A program made the translations under genes and the position numbers. Below the pieces are notes generated by a model. It did no database searches. It had not been told where the DNA came from and worked only from the letters and a program-made list of their open reading frames with translations. From NCBI GenBank assembly GCA_949752745.1, contig OX457034.1, positions 31,539,544 to 31,603,543 of the forward strand: a stretch of 64,000 nucleotides of DNA, read 5' to 3'. Every line of letters starts with the position of its first letter. Within the stretch, counting starts at the first letter, position 1. This DNA is from Protula sp. h YS-2021 (lineage: Eukaryota > Annelida > Polychaeta > Sabellida > Serpulidae). Positions 52,525 to 64,000 of the stretch are shown one piece after another.

Positions 52525-53830
52525 CAACAAGTATCAACAGAAACAAATCACCAGAAAACATTGATGTAAAAATTCAAAGGTCCAGTACATAATACGGCAT
52601 ATCCTCGTCTCGGACATTTGTCGTTGTCATGTATCTGCGCCGTATGTCGAATTATGCTGACACAGTTGACGCCCCACTCTAGCGCTATTACTCTTATATT
52701 TATGACTTCCTTAAAATCTAAGCGGTTATTGTTGCAAGATCAAAGATTTCAATTTAGTTCGTTCGTTGCATAGACTGCACATCCTAGCTTTTATTTTAGT
52801 GTTAATGCATGTTTAACTGGCCAGTCGTTAACTGGTCAACCGTCAATGATGGATAATGGATTTACAGACATGTCTTGTTATATTTTCCATGTTGATCAAA
52901 CCAACACAGGTTAAACAAGACCCAAACAGTCTGAGAAATCTGATAGATTCACAGCAGGTTATATACAAATAGTGAAAATGGTTAATTTGGTGGATACGTT
53001 AAATTTTGAAAGTGGAATATCTTTAAAAGTATTGGTGATAGAGAGACGGGGATTTGACGAGGTGATATGGCGAATATGAATTATGTATGATCCAGTAGTG
53101 TTTTTAGGCCATTCTGAGCCCTTTAAATTGCACTTTTACAAAGGCAAAGTTTTCTACAGGCGAGTGTTAAATGAATGATTTTAAGAACAGCGAGATAGTT
53201 TTTTTATAAATAGATTTGTCTATTTCTTAGTGATTGGATGAATGATCAGATCAGTCCTGGAAAAAACTTCACAATAACTATGTAACTGTTTGATATATTT
53301 TTTTAAAGTAAACCTTTGTAACCATATACATCCTTCATGTTACCAGTTACCAATACAAATATATGTAATGTAAGAAGCTACTAAATTTCAACTTACAATT
53401 TAGATGTTTTCAGCATTTTATTTACAGTAGACTTTGTAAACCTAAATAATTAAAATGTACTTCTATTTCCAGCCGAGTGTGAGATGTGAGAAATAATTCT
53501 GGGGTTACGGTATATACCGCCAACAACTGGAAAAATAAAAATAAATCAAGGGGTAATGTCATTGAATGTGTGATTTGTTTTAAGAACTACAAAAAGATGT
53601 ATGTATTCCATAGGTAAAAATTGTAATTTATTTCTGCATACAAACAATATGTATTTGCACCAATTATCAACTCTAAAGAAATCAGGTATTACACATATAC
53701 CACCGACAAAAATGAAAATCCTGTGACTTTCTCAGTGAATTTGTGATATGGTTCAAGAGCTAGAAAGGAATGTATGTATACCTTTAGTAAAATTTGAACT
53801 TTATTTCTGGATACAAGCAATCGGTAGCTG
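52525..53830. repeat. Satellite unit 33 (short)
   Basis: 1306 bp with A654 and C1236. Confidence 0.95.
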
Positions 53831-55136
53831 CAACAAGTATCAACAGAAACAAATCACCAGAAAACATTGATGTAAAAATTCAAAGGTCCAGTACATAATA
53901 CGGCATATCCTCGTCTCGGACATTTGTCGTTGTCATGTATCTGCGCCGTATGTCGAATTATGCTGACACAGTTGACGCCCCACTCTAGCGCTATTACTCT
54001 TATATTTATGACTTCCTTAAAATCTAAGCGGTTATTGTTGCAAGATCAAAGATTTCAATTTAGTTCGTTCGTTGCATAGACTGCACATCCTAGCTTTTAT
54101 TTTAGTGTTAATGCATGTTTAACTGGCCAGTCGTTAACTGGTCAACCGTCAATGATGGATAATGGATTTACAGACATGTCTTGTTATATTTTCCATGTTG
54201 ATCAAACCAACACAGGTTAAACAAGACCCAAACAGTCTGAGAAATCTGATAGATTCACAGCAGGTTATATACAAATAGTGAAAATGGTTAATTTGGTGGA
54301 TACGTTAAATTTTGAAAGTGGAATATCTTTAAAAGTATTGGTGATAGAGAGACGGGGATTTGACGAGGTGATATGGCGAATATGAATTATGTATGATCCA
54401 GTAGTGTTTTTAGGCCATTCTGAGCCCTTTAAATTGCACTTTTACAAAGGCAAAGTTTTCTACAGGCGAGTGTTAAATGAATGATTTTAAGAACAGCGAG
54501 ATAGTTTTTTTATAAATAGATTTGTCTATTTCTTAGTGATTGGATGAATGATCAGATCAGTCCTGGAAAAAACTTCACAATAACTATGTAACTGTTTGAT
54601 ATATTTTTTTAAAGTAAACCTTTGTAACCATATACATCCTTCATGTTACCAGTTACCAATACAAATATATGTAATGTAAGAAGCTACTAAATTTCAACTT
54701 ACAATTTAGATGTTTTCAGCATTTTATTTACAGTAGACTTTGTAAACCTAAATAATTAAAATGTACTTCTATTTCCAGCCGAGTGTGAGATGTGAGAAAT
54801 AATTCTGGGGTTACGGTATATACCGCCAACAACTGGAAAAATAAAAATAAATCAAGGGGTAATGTCATTGAATGTGTGATTTGTTTTAAGAACTACAAAA
54901 AGATGTATGTATTCCATAGGTAAAAATTGTAATTTATTTCTGCATACAAACAATATGTATTTGCACCAATTATCAACTCTAAAGAAATCAGGTATTACAC
55001 ATATACCACCGACAAAAATGAAAATCCTGTGACTTTCTCAGTGAATTTGTGATATGGTTCAAGAGCTAGAAAGGAATGTATGTATACCTTTAGTAAAATT
55101 TGAACTTTATTTCTGGATACAAGCAATCGGTAGCTG
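53831..55136. repeat. Satellite unit 34 (short)
   Basis: 1306 bp, last copy with A654 and C1236. Confidence 0.95.
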
Positions 55137-56442
55137 CAACAAGTATCAACAGAAACAAATCACCAGAAAACATTGATGTAAAAATTCAAAGGTCCAGTAC
55201 ATAATACGGCATATCCTCGTCTCGGACATTTGTCGTTGTCATGTATCTGCGCCGTATGTCGAATTATGCTGACACAGTTGACGCCCCACTCTAGCGCTAT
55301 TACTCTTATATTTATGACTTCCTTAAAATCTAAGCGGTTATTGTTGCAAGATCAAAGATTTCAATTTAGTTCGTTCGTTGCATAGACTGCACATCCTAGC
55401 TTTTATTTTAGTGTTAATGCATGTTTAACTGGCCAGTCGTTAACTGGTCAACCGTCAATGATGGATAATGGATTTACAGACATGTCTTGTTATATTTTCC
55501 ATGTTGATCAAACCAACACAGGTTAAACAAGACCCAAACAGTCTGAGAAATCTGATAGATTCACAGCAGGTTATATACAAATAGTGAAAATGGTTAATTT
55601 GGTGGATACGTTAAATTTTGAAAGTGGAATATCTTTAAAAGTATTGGTGATAGAGAGACGGGGATTTGACGAGGTGATATGGCGAATATGAATTATGTAT
55701 GATCCAGTAGTGTTTTTAGGCCATTCTGAGCCCTTTAAATTGCACTTTTACAAAGGCAAAGTTTTCTACAGGCGAGTGTTAAATGAATGGTTTTAAGAAC
55801 AGCGAGATAGTTTTTTTATAAATAGATTTGTCTATTTCTTAGTGATTGGATGAATGATCAGATCAGTCCTGGAAAAAACTTCACAATAACTATGTAACTG
55901 TTTGATATATTTTTTTAAAGTAAACCTTTGTAACCATATACATCCTTCATGTTACCAGTTACCAATACAAATATATGTAATGTAAGAAGCTACTAAATTT
56001 CAACTTACAATTTAGATGTTTTCAGCATTTTATTTACAGTAGACTTTGTAAACCTAAATAATTAAAATGTACTTCTATTTCCAGCCGAGTGTGAGATGTG
56101 AGAAATAATTCTGGGGTTACGGTATATACCGCCAACAACTGGAAAAATAAAAATAAATCAAGGGGTAATGTCATTGAATGTGTGATTTGTTTTAAGAACT
56201 ACAAAAAGATGTATGTATTCCATAGGTAAAAATTGTAATTTATTTCTGCATACAAACAATATGTATTTGCACCAATTATCAACTCTAAAGAAATCAGGTA
56301 TTACACATATACCACCGACAAAAATGAAAATCCTGTGACTTTCTCAGTGAATTTGTGATATGGTTCAAGAGTTAGAAAGGAATGTATGTATACCTTTAGT
56401 AAAATTTGAACTTTATTTCTGGATACAAGCAATCGGTAGCTG
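55137..56442. repeat. Satellite unit 35 (short)
   Basis: 1306 bp with the common bases at 654 and 1236; it separates the unit 31-34 block from the block that starts in unit 36. Confidence 0.95.
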
Positions 56443-56922
56443 CAACAAGTATCAACAGAAACAAATCACCAGAAAACATTGATGTAAAAATTCAAAGGTC
56501 CAGTACATAATACGGCATATCCTCGTCTCGGACATTTGTCGTTGTCATGTATCTGCGCCGTATGTCGAATTATGCTGACACAGTTGACGCCCCACTCTAG
56601 CGCTATTACTCTTATATTTATGACTTCCTTAAAATCTAAGCGGTTATTGTTGCAAGATCAAAGATTTCAATTTAGTTCGTTCGTTGCATAGACTGCACAT
56701 CCTAGCTTTTATTTTAGTGTTAATGCATGTTTAACTGGCCAGTCGTTAACTGGTCAACCGTCAATGATGGATAATGGATTTACAGACATGTCTTGTTATA
56801 TTTTCCATGTTGATCAAACCAACACAGGTTAAACAAGACCCAAACAGTCTGAGAAATCTGATAGATTCACAGCAGGTTATATACAATTCCAGTGACATTG
56901 AAAAATGGTGTGTAAAATTACT

Positions 56923-56998
56923 GATAGAGAATTGAATTGGATAGAGCATTGGTTCGGTAAGCCGAAGGTCCCGAGTTCGACTCCAGCTCGGGGCGGCA
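56923..56998 (+). pseudogene. tRNA-derived region in unit 36
   Basis: Identical to the copy at 9601-9676. Confidence 0.65.
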
Positions 56999-57231
56999 TG
57001 CAGGGAATTGACATTTGCTCAAATTGCCTTGGCTAAGCAAATACAGTAGATAAGATCACCTATGAAGGAATTTAAAGTTGACGCCCACTTAGCGTTTCAG
57101 CCATCCCTTAAAAAACATTTTAGAAAGAAGTTAGTTTGGGCATCGTCCAATGACTTTCTTTATTTGAGTTGCCAAAGTCAATAAAATTATTTATTTTTAA
57201 ACGATCAAAAGTTTCAGGGAGTGAACTCTGT

Positions 57232-57256
57232 AAAAAAAAAAAAAAAAAAAAAAAAA
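57232..57256 (+). repeat. A-tract A25 in unit 36
   Basis: Uninterrupted run of 25 A. Confidence 0.8.
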
Positions 57257-57520
57257 CATAGGTTTTGCCTGTAACACTTTGGTCCCTTTTTATTCTATAT
57301 TGATATTGAATGTTTCAAGTCAAACCGTAAACAAGAAGAAAAAAGTGTAAGCAACGCCTGTTTTGAAAGATTTACAATGCAGCAATAAATGTTGCAATCA
57401 CTCACTTTTTCCCACACCACAATCCAATTCAGATGGGAAGGTATGCAGTTTATAAACAGGCTCGAGCATCCATACAGATAGTGCTGTGCAGGTTATGGCA
57501 GTAATACAGTTGGCTGAAAG

Positions 57521-57645
57521 TTGGCTCGGGAGTGCGAGGGCGTAAGCGTTCCGGTGTTCTTCGGGACCCGGTGGATCGAGCTGGAACTCGGCTGTAGAAA
57601 GGCGAAAGGCGGCGTAAAACCCGCCCGGTATGCCGAAGCCCCGCC
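57521..57645. other. CpG-rich block in unit 36
   Basis: Same sequence as 10201-10325; the unit's private C (57446) lies upstream. Confidence 0.6.
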
Positions 57646-59538
57646 ACTGACCAATGCACACTGTGGTTGATCATTGACGGTGGCTGGGGTGGCCGTATAT
57701 ACGTCAGGCTTCTGGCAGCAAGCCATAATATATATCCTGCACTGCACGCTTCACTTTTTGTTTTTTTACCTTTGATTATGTTTTATTTTATCCAAGAGGT
57801 AGGTTATTGTTTCTACTTCATACAAAACTTATGCAAGATTTAATCATATTTTATTGCTGGTGCATGCACATAGAAGGCTCTAGAATATGCACAACAGTAT
57901 TCCACACTCCTCTAGTATCGCTTGTTCAATGCTCTTTCAATCCAACTGGACAATCAAAAGCTGTGCGTCTCACACTTCTTGATCTCTCTCACACTGCTTG
58001 ATCTCTTCAATCATGGCATTCTACCTACGTCAGTTGCAGAGTTACTTCGGGATTGAAGGCACAGAGTACGATCGTTGTACCTTACTAAGATCGAGGATGT
58101 ATATTCAGACACCGTAATATCATACTGAATTTTACTTCAGGTTTTAAACAAATATTAAGTAGTCTTAAAACTGTTTGATTTTACATACACCGTTTATAAG
58201 AGAATGACATTGAAGCATTAACTTTGGCCACTTTTTCTATCTTAAACCATTTCAAAGAGAATAAAATACTCAGACAAAAGTACAGATGCTCAATAATCTT
58301 TCAGATCAAGGCAGATCGATGAACTTTCTAAAATACATAAACCTATTTTATTGCTAAACATTAAAATATCTGCAATAAAGAAAATTTTAATGGTTATAAA
58401 AGTAAGATTGTAATGTGTGGATAAGTTTGTACAGTGTAGCTAAAGTGAAAAGGTGGTAGTAGAATTTGCAAAGTGGGGATACCTGCTTGACCTCTTCCGA
58501 GGATCATAATTTTAAAACTGATCTATGTGAAAATAAAAGAAGAAAGTTAATTTTCCTTGGAAAATAATAAAAAGTCAAATATATTGTACTTGCGATTGAA
58601 GAAAAATGGGCACGGTTGGGGAGAGGAAGAGCAAAGGAAGACGGATGTATGTAAATGTCTTGAGTAATAATGTGAAATAGTGAAAGTGGTTAATTTGGTG
58701 GATAGGTTAAATTTTGAAAGTGGAATATCTTTAAAAGTATTGGTGATAGAGAGACGGGGATTTGACGAGGTGATATGGCGAATATGAATTATGTATGATC
58801 CAGTAGTGTTTTTAGGCCATTCTGAGCCCTTTAAATTGCACTTTTACAAAGGCAAAGTTTTCTACAGGCGAGTGTTAAATGAATGGTTTTAAGAACAGCG
58901 AGATAGTTTTTTTATAAATAGATTTGTCTATTTCTTAGTGATTGGATGAATGATCAGATCAGTCCTGGAAAAAACTTCACAATAACTATGTAACTGTTTG
59001 ATATATTTTTTTAAATTTAACCTTTGTAACCATATACATCCTTCATGTTACCAGTTACCAATACAAATATATGTAATGTAAGAAGCTACTAAATTTCAAC
59101 TTACAATTTAGATGTTTTCAGCATTTTATTTACAGTAGACTTTGTAAACCTAAATAATTAAAATGTACTTCTATTTCCAGCCGAGTGTGAGATGTGAGAA
59201 ATAATTCTGGGGTTACGGTATATACCGCCAACAACTGGAAAAATAAAAATAAATCAAGGGGTAATGTCATTGAATGTGTGATTTGTTTTAAGAACTACAA
59301 AAAGATGTATGTATTCCATAGGTAAAAATTGTAATTTATTTCTGCATACAAACAATATGTATTTGCACCAATTATCAACTCTAAAGAAATCAGGTATTAC
59401 ACATATACCACCGACAAAAATGAAAATCCTGTGACTTTCTCAGTGAATTTGTGATATGGTTCAAGAGTTAGAAAGGAATGTATGTATACCTTTAGTAAAA
59501 TTTGAACTTTATTTCTGGATACAAGCAATCGGTAGCTG

Positions 59539-60845
59539 CAACAAGTATCAACAGAAACAAATCACCAGAAAACATTGATGTAAAAATTCAAAGGTCCAGT
59601 ACATAATACGGCATATCCTCGTCTCGGACATTTGTCGTTGTCATGTATCTGAGCCGTATGTCGAATTATGCTGACACAGTTGACGCCCCACTCTAGCGCT
59701 ATTACTCTTATATTTATGACTTCCTTAAAATCTAAGCGGTTATTGTTGCAAGATCAAAGATTTCAATTTAGTTCGTTCGTTGCATAGACTGCACATCCTA
59801 GCTTTTATTTTAGTGTTAATGCATGTTTAACTGGCCAGTCGTTAACTGGTCAACCGTCAATGATGGATAATGGATTTACAGACTTGTCTTGTTATATTTT
59901 CCATGTTGATCAAACCAACACAGGTTAAACAAGACCCAAACAGTCTGAGAAATCTGATAGATTCACAGCAGGTTATATACAAATAGTGAAAATGGTTAAT
60001 TTGGTGGATACGTTAAATAATTGAAAGTGGAATATCTTTAAAAGTATTGGTGATAGAGAGACGGGGATTTGACGAGGTGATATGGCGAATATGAATTATG
60101 TATGATCCAGTAGTGTTTTTAGGCCATTCTGAGCCCTTTAAATTGCACTTTTACAAAGGCAAAGTTTTCTACAGGCGAGTGTTAAATGAATGGTTTTAAG
60201 AACAGCGAGATAGTTTTTTTATAAATAGATTTGTCTATTTCTTAGTGATTGGATGAATGATCAGATCAGTCCTGGAAAAAACTTCACAATAACTATGTAA
60301 CTGTTTGATATATTTTTTTAAATTTAACCTTTGTAACCATATACATCCTTCATGTTACCAGTTACCAATACAAATATATGTAATGTAAGAAGCTACTAAA
60401 TTTCAACTTACAATTTAGATGTTTTCAGCATTTTATTTACAGTAGACTTTGTAAACCTAAATAATTAAAATGTACTTCTATTTCCAGCCGAGTGTGAGAT
60501 GTGAGAAATAATTCTGGGGTTACGGTATATACCGCCAACAACTGGAAAAATAAAAATAAATCAAGGGGTAATGTCATTGAATGTGTGATTTGTTTTAAGA
60601 ACTACAAAAAGATGTATGTATTCCATAGGTAAAAATTGTAATTTATTTCTGCATACAAACAATATGTATTTGCACCAATTATCAACTCTAAAGAAATCAG
60701 GTATTACACATATACCACCGACAAAAATGAAAATCCTGTGACTTTCTCAGTGAATTTGTGATATGGTTCAAGAGTTAGAAAGGAATGTATGTATACCTTT
60801 AGTAAAATTTGAACTTTATTTCTGGATACAAGCAATCGGTAGCTG
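59539..60845. repeat. Satellite unit 37 (short, 1307 bp)
   Basis: First unit with the full last-block marker set: A for C at unit position 114, T at 346, AAATAATTG in place of AAATTTTG near 480 (one base longer), and AAATTTAACC near 784. Confidence 0.95.
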
Positions 60846-62152
60846 CAACAAGTATCAACAGAAACAAATCACCAGAAAACATTGATGTAAAAATTCAAAG
60901 GTCCAGTACATAATACGGCATATCCTCGTCTCGGACATTTGTCGTTGTCATGTATCTGAGCCGTATGTCGAATTATGCTGACACAGTTGACGCCCCACTC
61001 TAGCGCTATTACTCTTATATTTATGACTTCCTTAAAATCTAAGCGGTTATTGTTGCAAGATCAAAGATTTCAATTTAGTTCGTTCGTTGCATAGACTGCA
61101 CATCCTAGCTTTTATTTTAGTGTTAATGCATGTTTAACTGGCCAGTCGTTAACTGGTCAACCGTCAATGATGGATAATGGATTTACAGACTTGTCTTGTT
61201 ATATTTTCCATGTTGATCAAACCAACACAGGTTAAACAAGACCCAAACAGTCTGAGAAATCTGATAGATTCACAGCAGGTTATATACAAATAGTGAAAAT
61301 GGTTAATTTGGTGGATACGTTAAATAATTGAAAGTGGAATATCTTTAAAAGTATTGGTGATAGAGAGACGGGGATTTGACGAGGTGATATGGCGAATATG
61401 AATTATGTATGATCCAGTAGTGTTTTTAGGCCATTCTGAGCCCTTTAAATTGCACTTTTACAAAGGCAAAGTTTTCTACAGGCGAGTGTTAAATGAATGG
61501 TTTTAAGAACAGCGAGATAGTTTTTTTATAAATAGATTTGTCTATTTCTTAGTGATTGGATGAATGATCAGATCAGTCCTGGAAAAAACTTCACAATAAC
61601 TATGTAACTGTTTGATATATTTTTTTAAATTTAACCTTTGTAACCATATACATCCTTCATGTTACCAGTTACCAATACAAATATATGTAATGTAAGAAGC
61701 TACTAAATTTCAACTTACAATTTAGATGTTTTCAGCATTTTATTTACAGTAGACTTTGTAAACCTAAATAATTAAAATGTACTTCTATTTCCAGCCGAGT
61801 GTGAGATGTGAGAAATAATTCTGGGGTTACGGTATATACCGCCAACAACTGGAAAAATAAAAATAAATCAAGGGGTAATGTCATTGAATGTGTGATTTGT
61901 TTTAAGAACTACAAAAAGATGTATGTATTCCATAGGTAAAAATTGTAATTTATTTCTGCATACAAACAATATGTATTTGCACCAATTATCAACTCTAAAG
62001 AAATCAGGTATTACACATATACCACCGACAAAAATGAAAATCCTGTGACTTTCTCAGTGAATTTGTGATATGGTTCAAGAGTTAGAAAGGAATGTATGTA
62101 TACCTTTAGTAAAATTTGAACTTTATTTCTGGATACAAGCAATCGGTAGCTG
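60846..62152. repeat. Satellite unit 38 (short, 1307 bp)
   Basis: Same four markers as unit 37; no private change noticed. Confidence 0.95.
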
Positions 62153-63459
62153 CAACAAGTATCAACAGAAACAAATCACCAGAAAACATTGATGTAAAAA
62201 TTCAAAGGTCCAGTACATAATACGGCATATCCTCGTCTCGGACATTTGTCGTTGTCATGTATCTGAGCCGTATGTCGAATTATGCTGACACAGTTGACGC
62301 CCCACTCTAGCGCTATTACTCTTATATTTATGACTTCCTTAAAATCTAAGCGGTTATTGTTGCAAGATCAAAGATTTCAATTTAGTTCGTTCGTTGCATA
62401 GACTGCACATCCTAGCTTTTATTTTAGTGTTAATGCATGTTTAACTGGCCAGTCGTTAACTGGTCAACCGTCAATGATGGATAATGGATTTACAGACTTG
62501 TCTTGTTATATTTTCCATGTTGATCAAACCAACACAGGTTAAACAAGACCCAAACAGTCTGAGAAATCTGATAGATTCACAGCAGGTTATATACAAATAG
62601 TGAAAATGGTTAATTTGGTGGATACGTTAAATAATTGAAAGTGGAATATCTTTAAAAGTATTGGTGATAGAGAGACGGGGATTTGACGAGGTGATATGGC
62701 GAATATGAATTATGTATGATCCAGTAGTGTTTTTAGGCCATTCTGAGCCCTTTAAATTGCACTTTTACAAAGGCAAAGTTTTCTACAGGCGAGTGTTAAA
62801 TGAATGGTTTTAAGAACAGCGAGATAGTTTTTTTATAAATAGATTTGTCTATTTCTTAGTGATTGGATGAATGATCAGATCAGTCCTGGAAAAAACTTCA
62901 CAATAACTATGTAACTGTTTGATATATTTTTTTAAATTTAACCTTTGTAACCATATACATCCTTCATGTTACCAGTTACCAATACAAATATATGTAATGT
63001 AAGAAGCTACTAAATTTCAACTTACAATTTAGATGTTTTCAGCATTTTATTTACAGTAGACTTTGTAAACCTAAATAATTAAAATGTACTTCTATTTCCA
63101 GCCGAGTGTGAGATGTGAGAAATAATTCTGGGGTTACGGTATATACCGCCAACAACTGGAAAAATAAAAATAAATCAAGGGGTAATGTCATTGAATGTGT
63201 GATTTGTTTTAAGAACTACAAAAAGATGTATGTATTCCATAGGTAAAAATTGTAATTTATTTCTGCATACAAACAATATGTATTTGCACCAATTATCAAC
63301 TCTAAAGAAATCAGGTATTACACATATACCACCGACAAAAATGAAAATCCTGTGACTTTCTCAGTGAATTTGTGATATGGTTCAAGAGTTAGAAAGGAAT
63401 GTATGTATACCTTTAGTAAAATTTGAACTTTATTTCTGGATACAAGCAATCGGTAGCTG
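62153..63459. repeat. Satellite unit 39 (short, 1307 bp)
   Basis: Same four markers as unit 37; no private change noticed. Confidence 0.95.
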
Positions 63460-64000
63460 CAACAAGTATCAACAGAAACAAATCACCAGAAAACATTGAT
63501 GTAAAAATTCAAAGGTCCAGTACATAATACGGCATATCCTCGTCTCGGACATTTGTCGTTGTCATGTATCTGAGCCGTATGTCGAATTATGCTGACACAG
63601 TTGACGCCCCACTCTAGCGCTATTACTCTTATATTTATGACTTCCTTAAAATCTAAGCGGTTATTGTTGCAAGATCAAAGATTTCAATTTAGTTCGTTCG
63701 TTGCATAGACTGCACATCCTAGCTTTTATTTTAGTGTTAATGCATGTTTAACTGGCCAGTCGTTAACTGGTCAACCGTCAATGATGGATAATGGATTTAC
63801 AGACTTGTCTTGTTATATTTTCCATGTTGATCAAACCAACACAGGTTAAACAAGACCCAAACAGTCTGAGAAATCTGATAGATTCACAGCAGGTTATATA
63901 CAAATAGTGAAAATGGTTAATTTGGTGGATACGTTAAATAATTGAAAGTGGAATATCTTTAAAAGTATTGGTGATAGAGAGACGGGGATTTGACGAGGTG
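63460..64000. repeat. Satellite unit 40 (partial, cut by window end)
   Basis: First 541 bp of a unit of the last-block type, with the markers at 114, 346 and near 480 present. The array continues beyond the window. Confidence 0.93.

Larger units (their letters stand above)
56887..58676 (+). mobile_element. Extra segment of long unit 36
   Basis: 1790 bp, the shortest copy: 25 A in the A-tract and 7 T in the T-run that follows the CpG-rich block. Confidence 0.7.
56443..59538. repeat. Satellite unit 36 (long, 3096 bp)
   Basis: Long unit with the extra segment at 56887-58676. It is two bases shorter than the other full long units because the A-tract has 25 A and a T-run has 7 T. A private C lies at 57446. 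Near 59015 it already carries the doubled change at unit positions 784 and 786 (AAATTTAACC instead of AAAGTAAACC) that marks the last block, but none of that block's other markers. Confidence 0.95.
1..64000. repeat. Dimorphic satellite DNA array filling the window
   Basis: A head-to-tail array with a basic period of 1306 bp runs from the first to the last base; no flanking unique DNA is seen. Unit starts were placed at each copy of CAACAAGTATCAACAG, an arbitrary phase. Spacings are 1306 or 1307 bp for short units and 3077, 3096 or 3098 bp for the seven long units. All copies lie in one orientation. Differences between copies are isolated substitutions, homopolymer changes and one 23-bp deletion. 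No open frame has coding character. The type of satellite (centromeric or other) cannot be decided from the sequence. Confidence 0.97.

Noticed and set aside
1..64000. CRISPR array
   Set aside because: The units are 1.3 kb with no short repeat-spacer pattern; the periodicity is that of a satellite.
1..64000. rDNA, 5S or histone gene repeat spacer
   Set aside because: No rRNA, 5S or histone-like sequence is seen in any unit, and every base belongs to the repeated unit or its extra segment.
1..64000. Collapsed or falsely expanded assembly
   Set aside because: Not rejected outright, but private bases, a 23-bp deletion and ordered variant blocks argue that most units are real and distinct. Copy number still needs read-depth support.

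Overview
The whole 64 kb window is one uninterrupted satellite array. I find no protein-coding gene, no rRNA and no intact tRNA. The basic unit is 1306 bp, AT-rich (about one third G+C where counted) and always in the same orientation. With an arbitrary phase at position 1 there are 40 units: 32 complete short units of 1306-1307 bp, 7 long units of 3077-3098 bp, and a partial last unit cut by the window end. By eye the copies differ by only a few bases each. This points to very recent amplification or strong homogenisation.

The array is dimorphic. Every long unit is a short unit carrying an extra segment of about 1792 bp at one exact site, after base 444 of the unit. The order along the window is 7 short, long, 1 short, long, long, 8 short, long, 3 short, long, 6 short, long, 4 short, long, then 3 short plus the partial unit. 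The extra segment contains, in order: a degenerate tRNA-derived region (anticodon arm closest to tRNA-Thr GGT, with a good Pol III B box); an AATAAA followed by an A-tract of 25-27 bp; a CpG-rich block of about 125 bp (63% G+C over 120 bp counted by hand); and an AT-rich tail that rejoins the short unit. The first part resembles an old retroposed element of SINE type.

The short unit has its own inner structure. It holds two diverged head-to-tail subrepeats of about 188 and 168 bp, a 12-bp perfect palindrome inside the first of them, a TATA-like motif beside a 7-bp hairpin, and a palindrome with flanking direct repeats.

Shared single-base variants divide the array into blocks: units 1-7, 25-30, 31-34 and 36-40. 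Block edges often lie at or within long units. Two adjacent long units (13527-19722) share a private variant. This is the footprint of local multi-unit duplication or conversion.

The host is a eukaryote, judged by the long-unit satellite, the retroposon-like insert and the lack of genes. An invertebrate animal (a mollusc, for example) is plausible, but nothing in the sequence names the species. Whether the array is centromeric, subtelomeric, sex-linked or interstitial cannot be told from the window.
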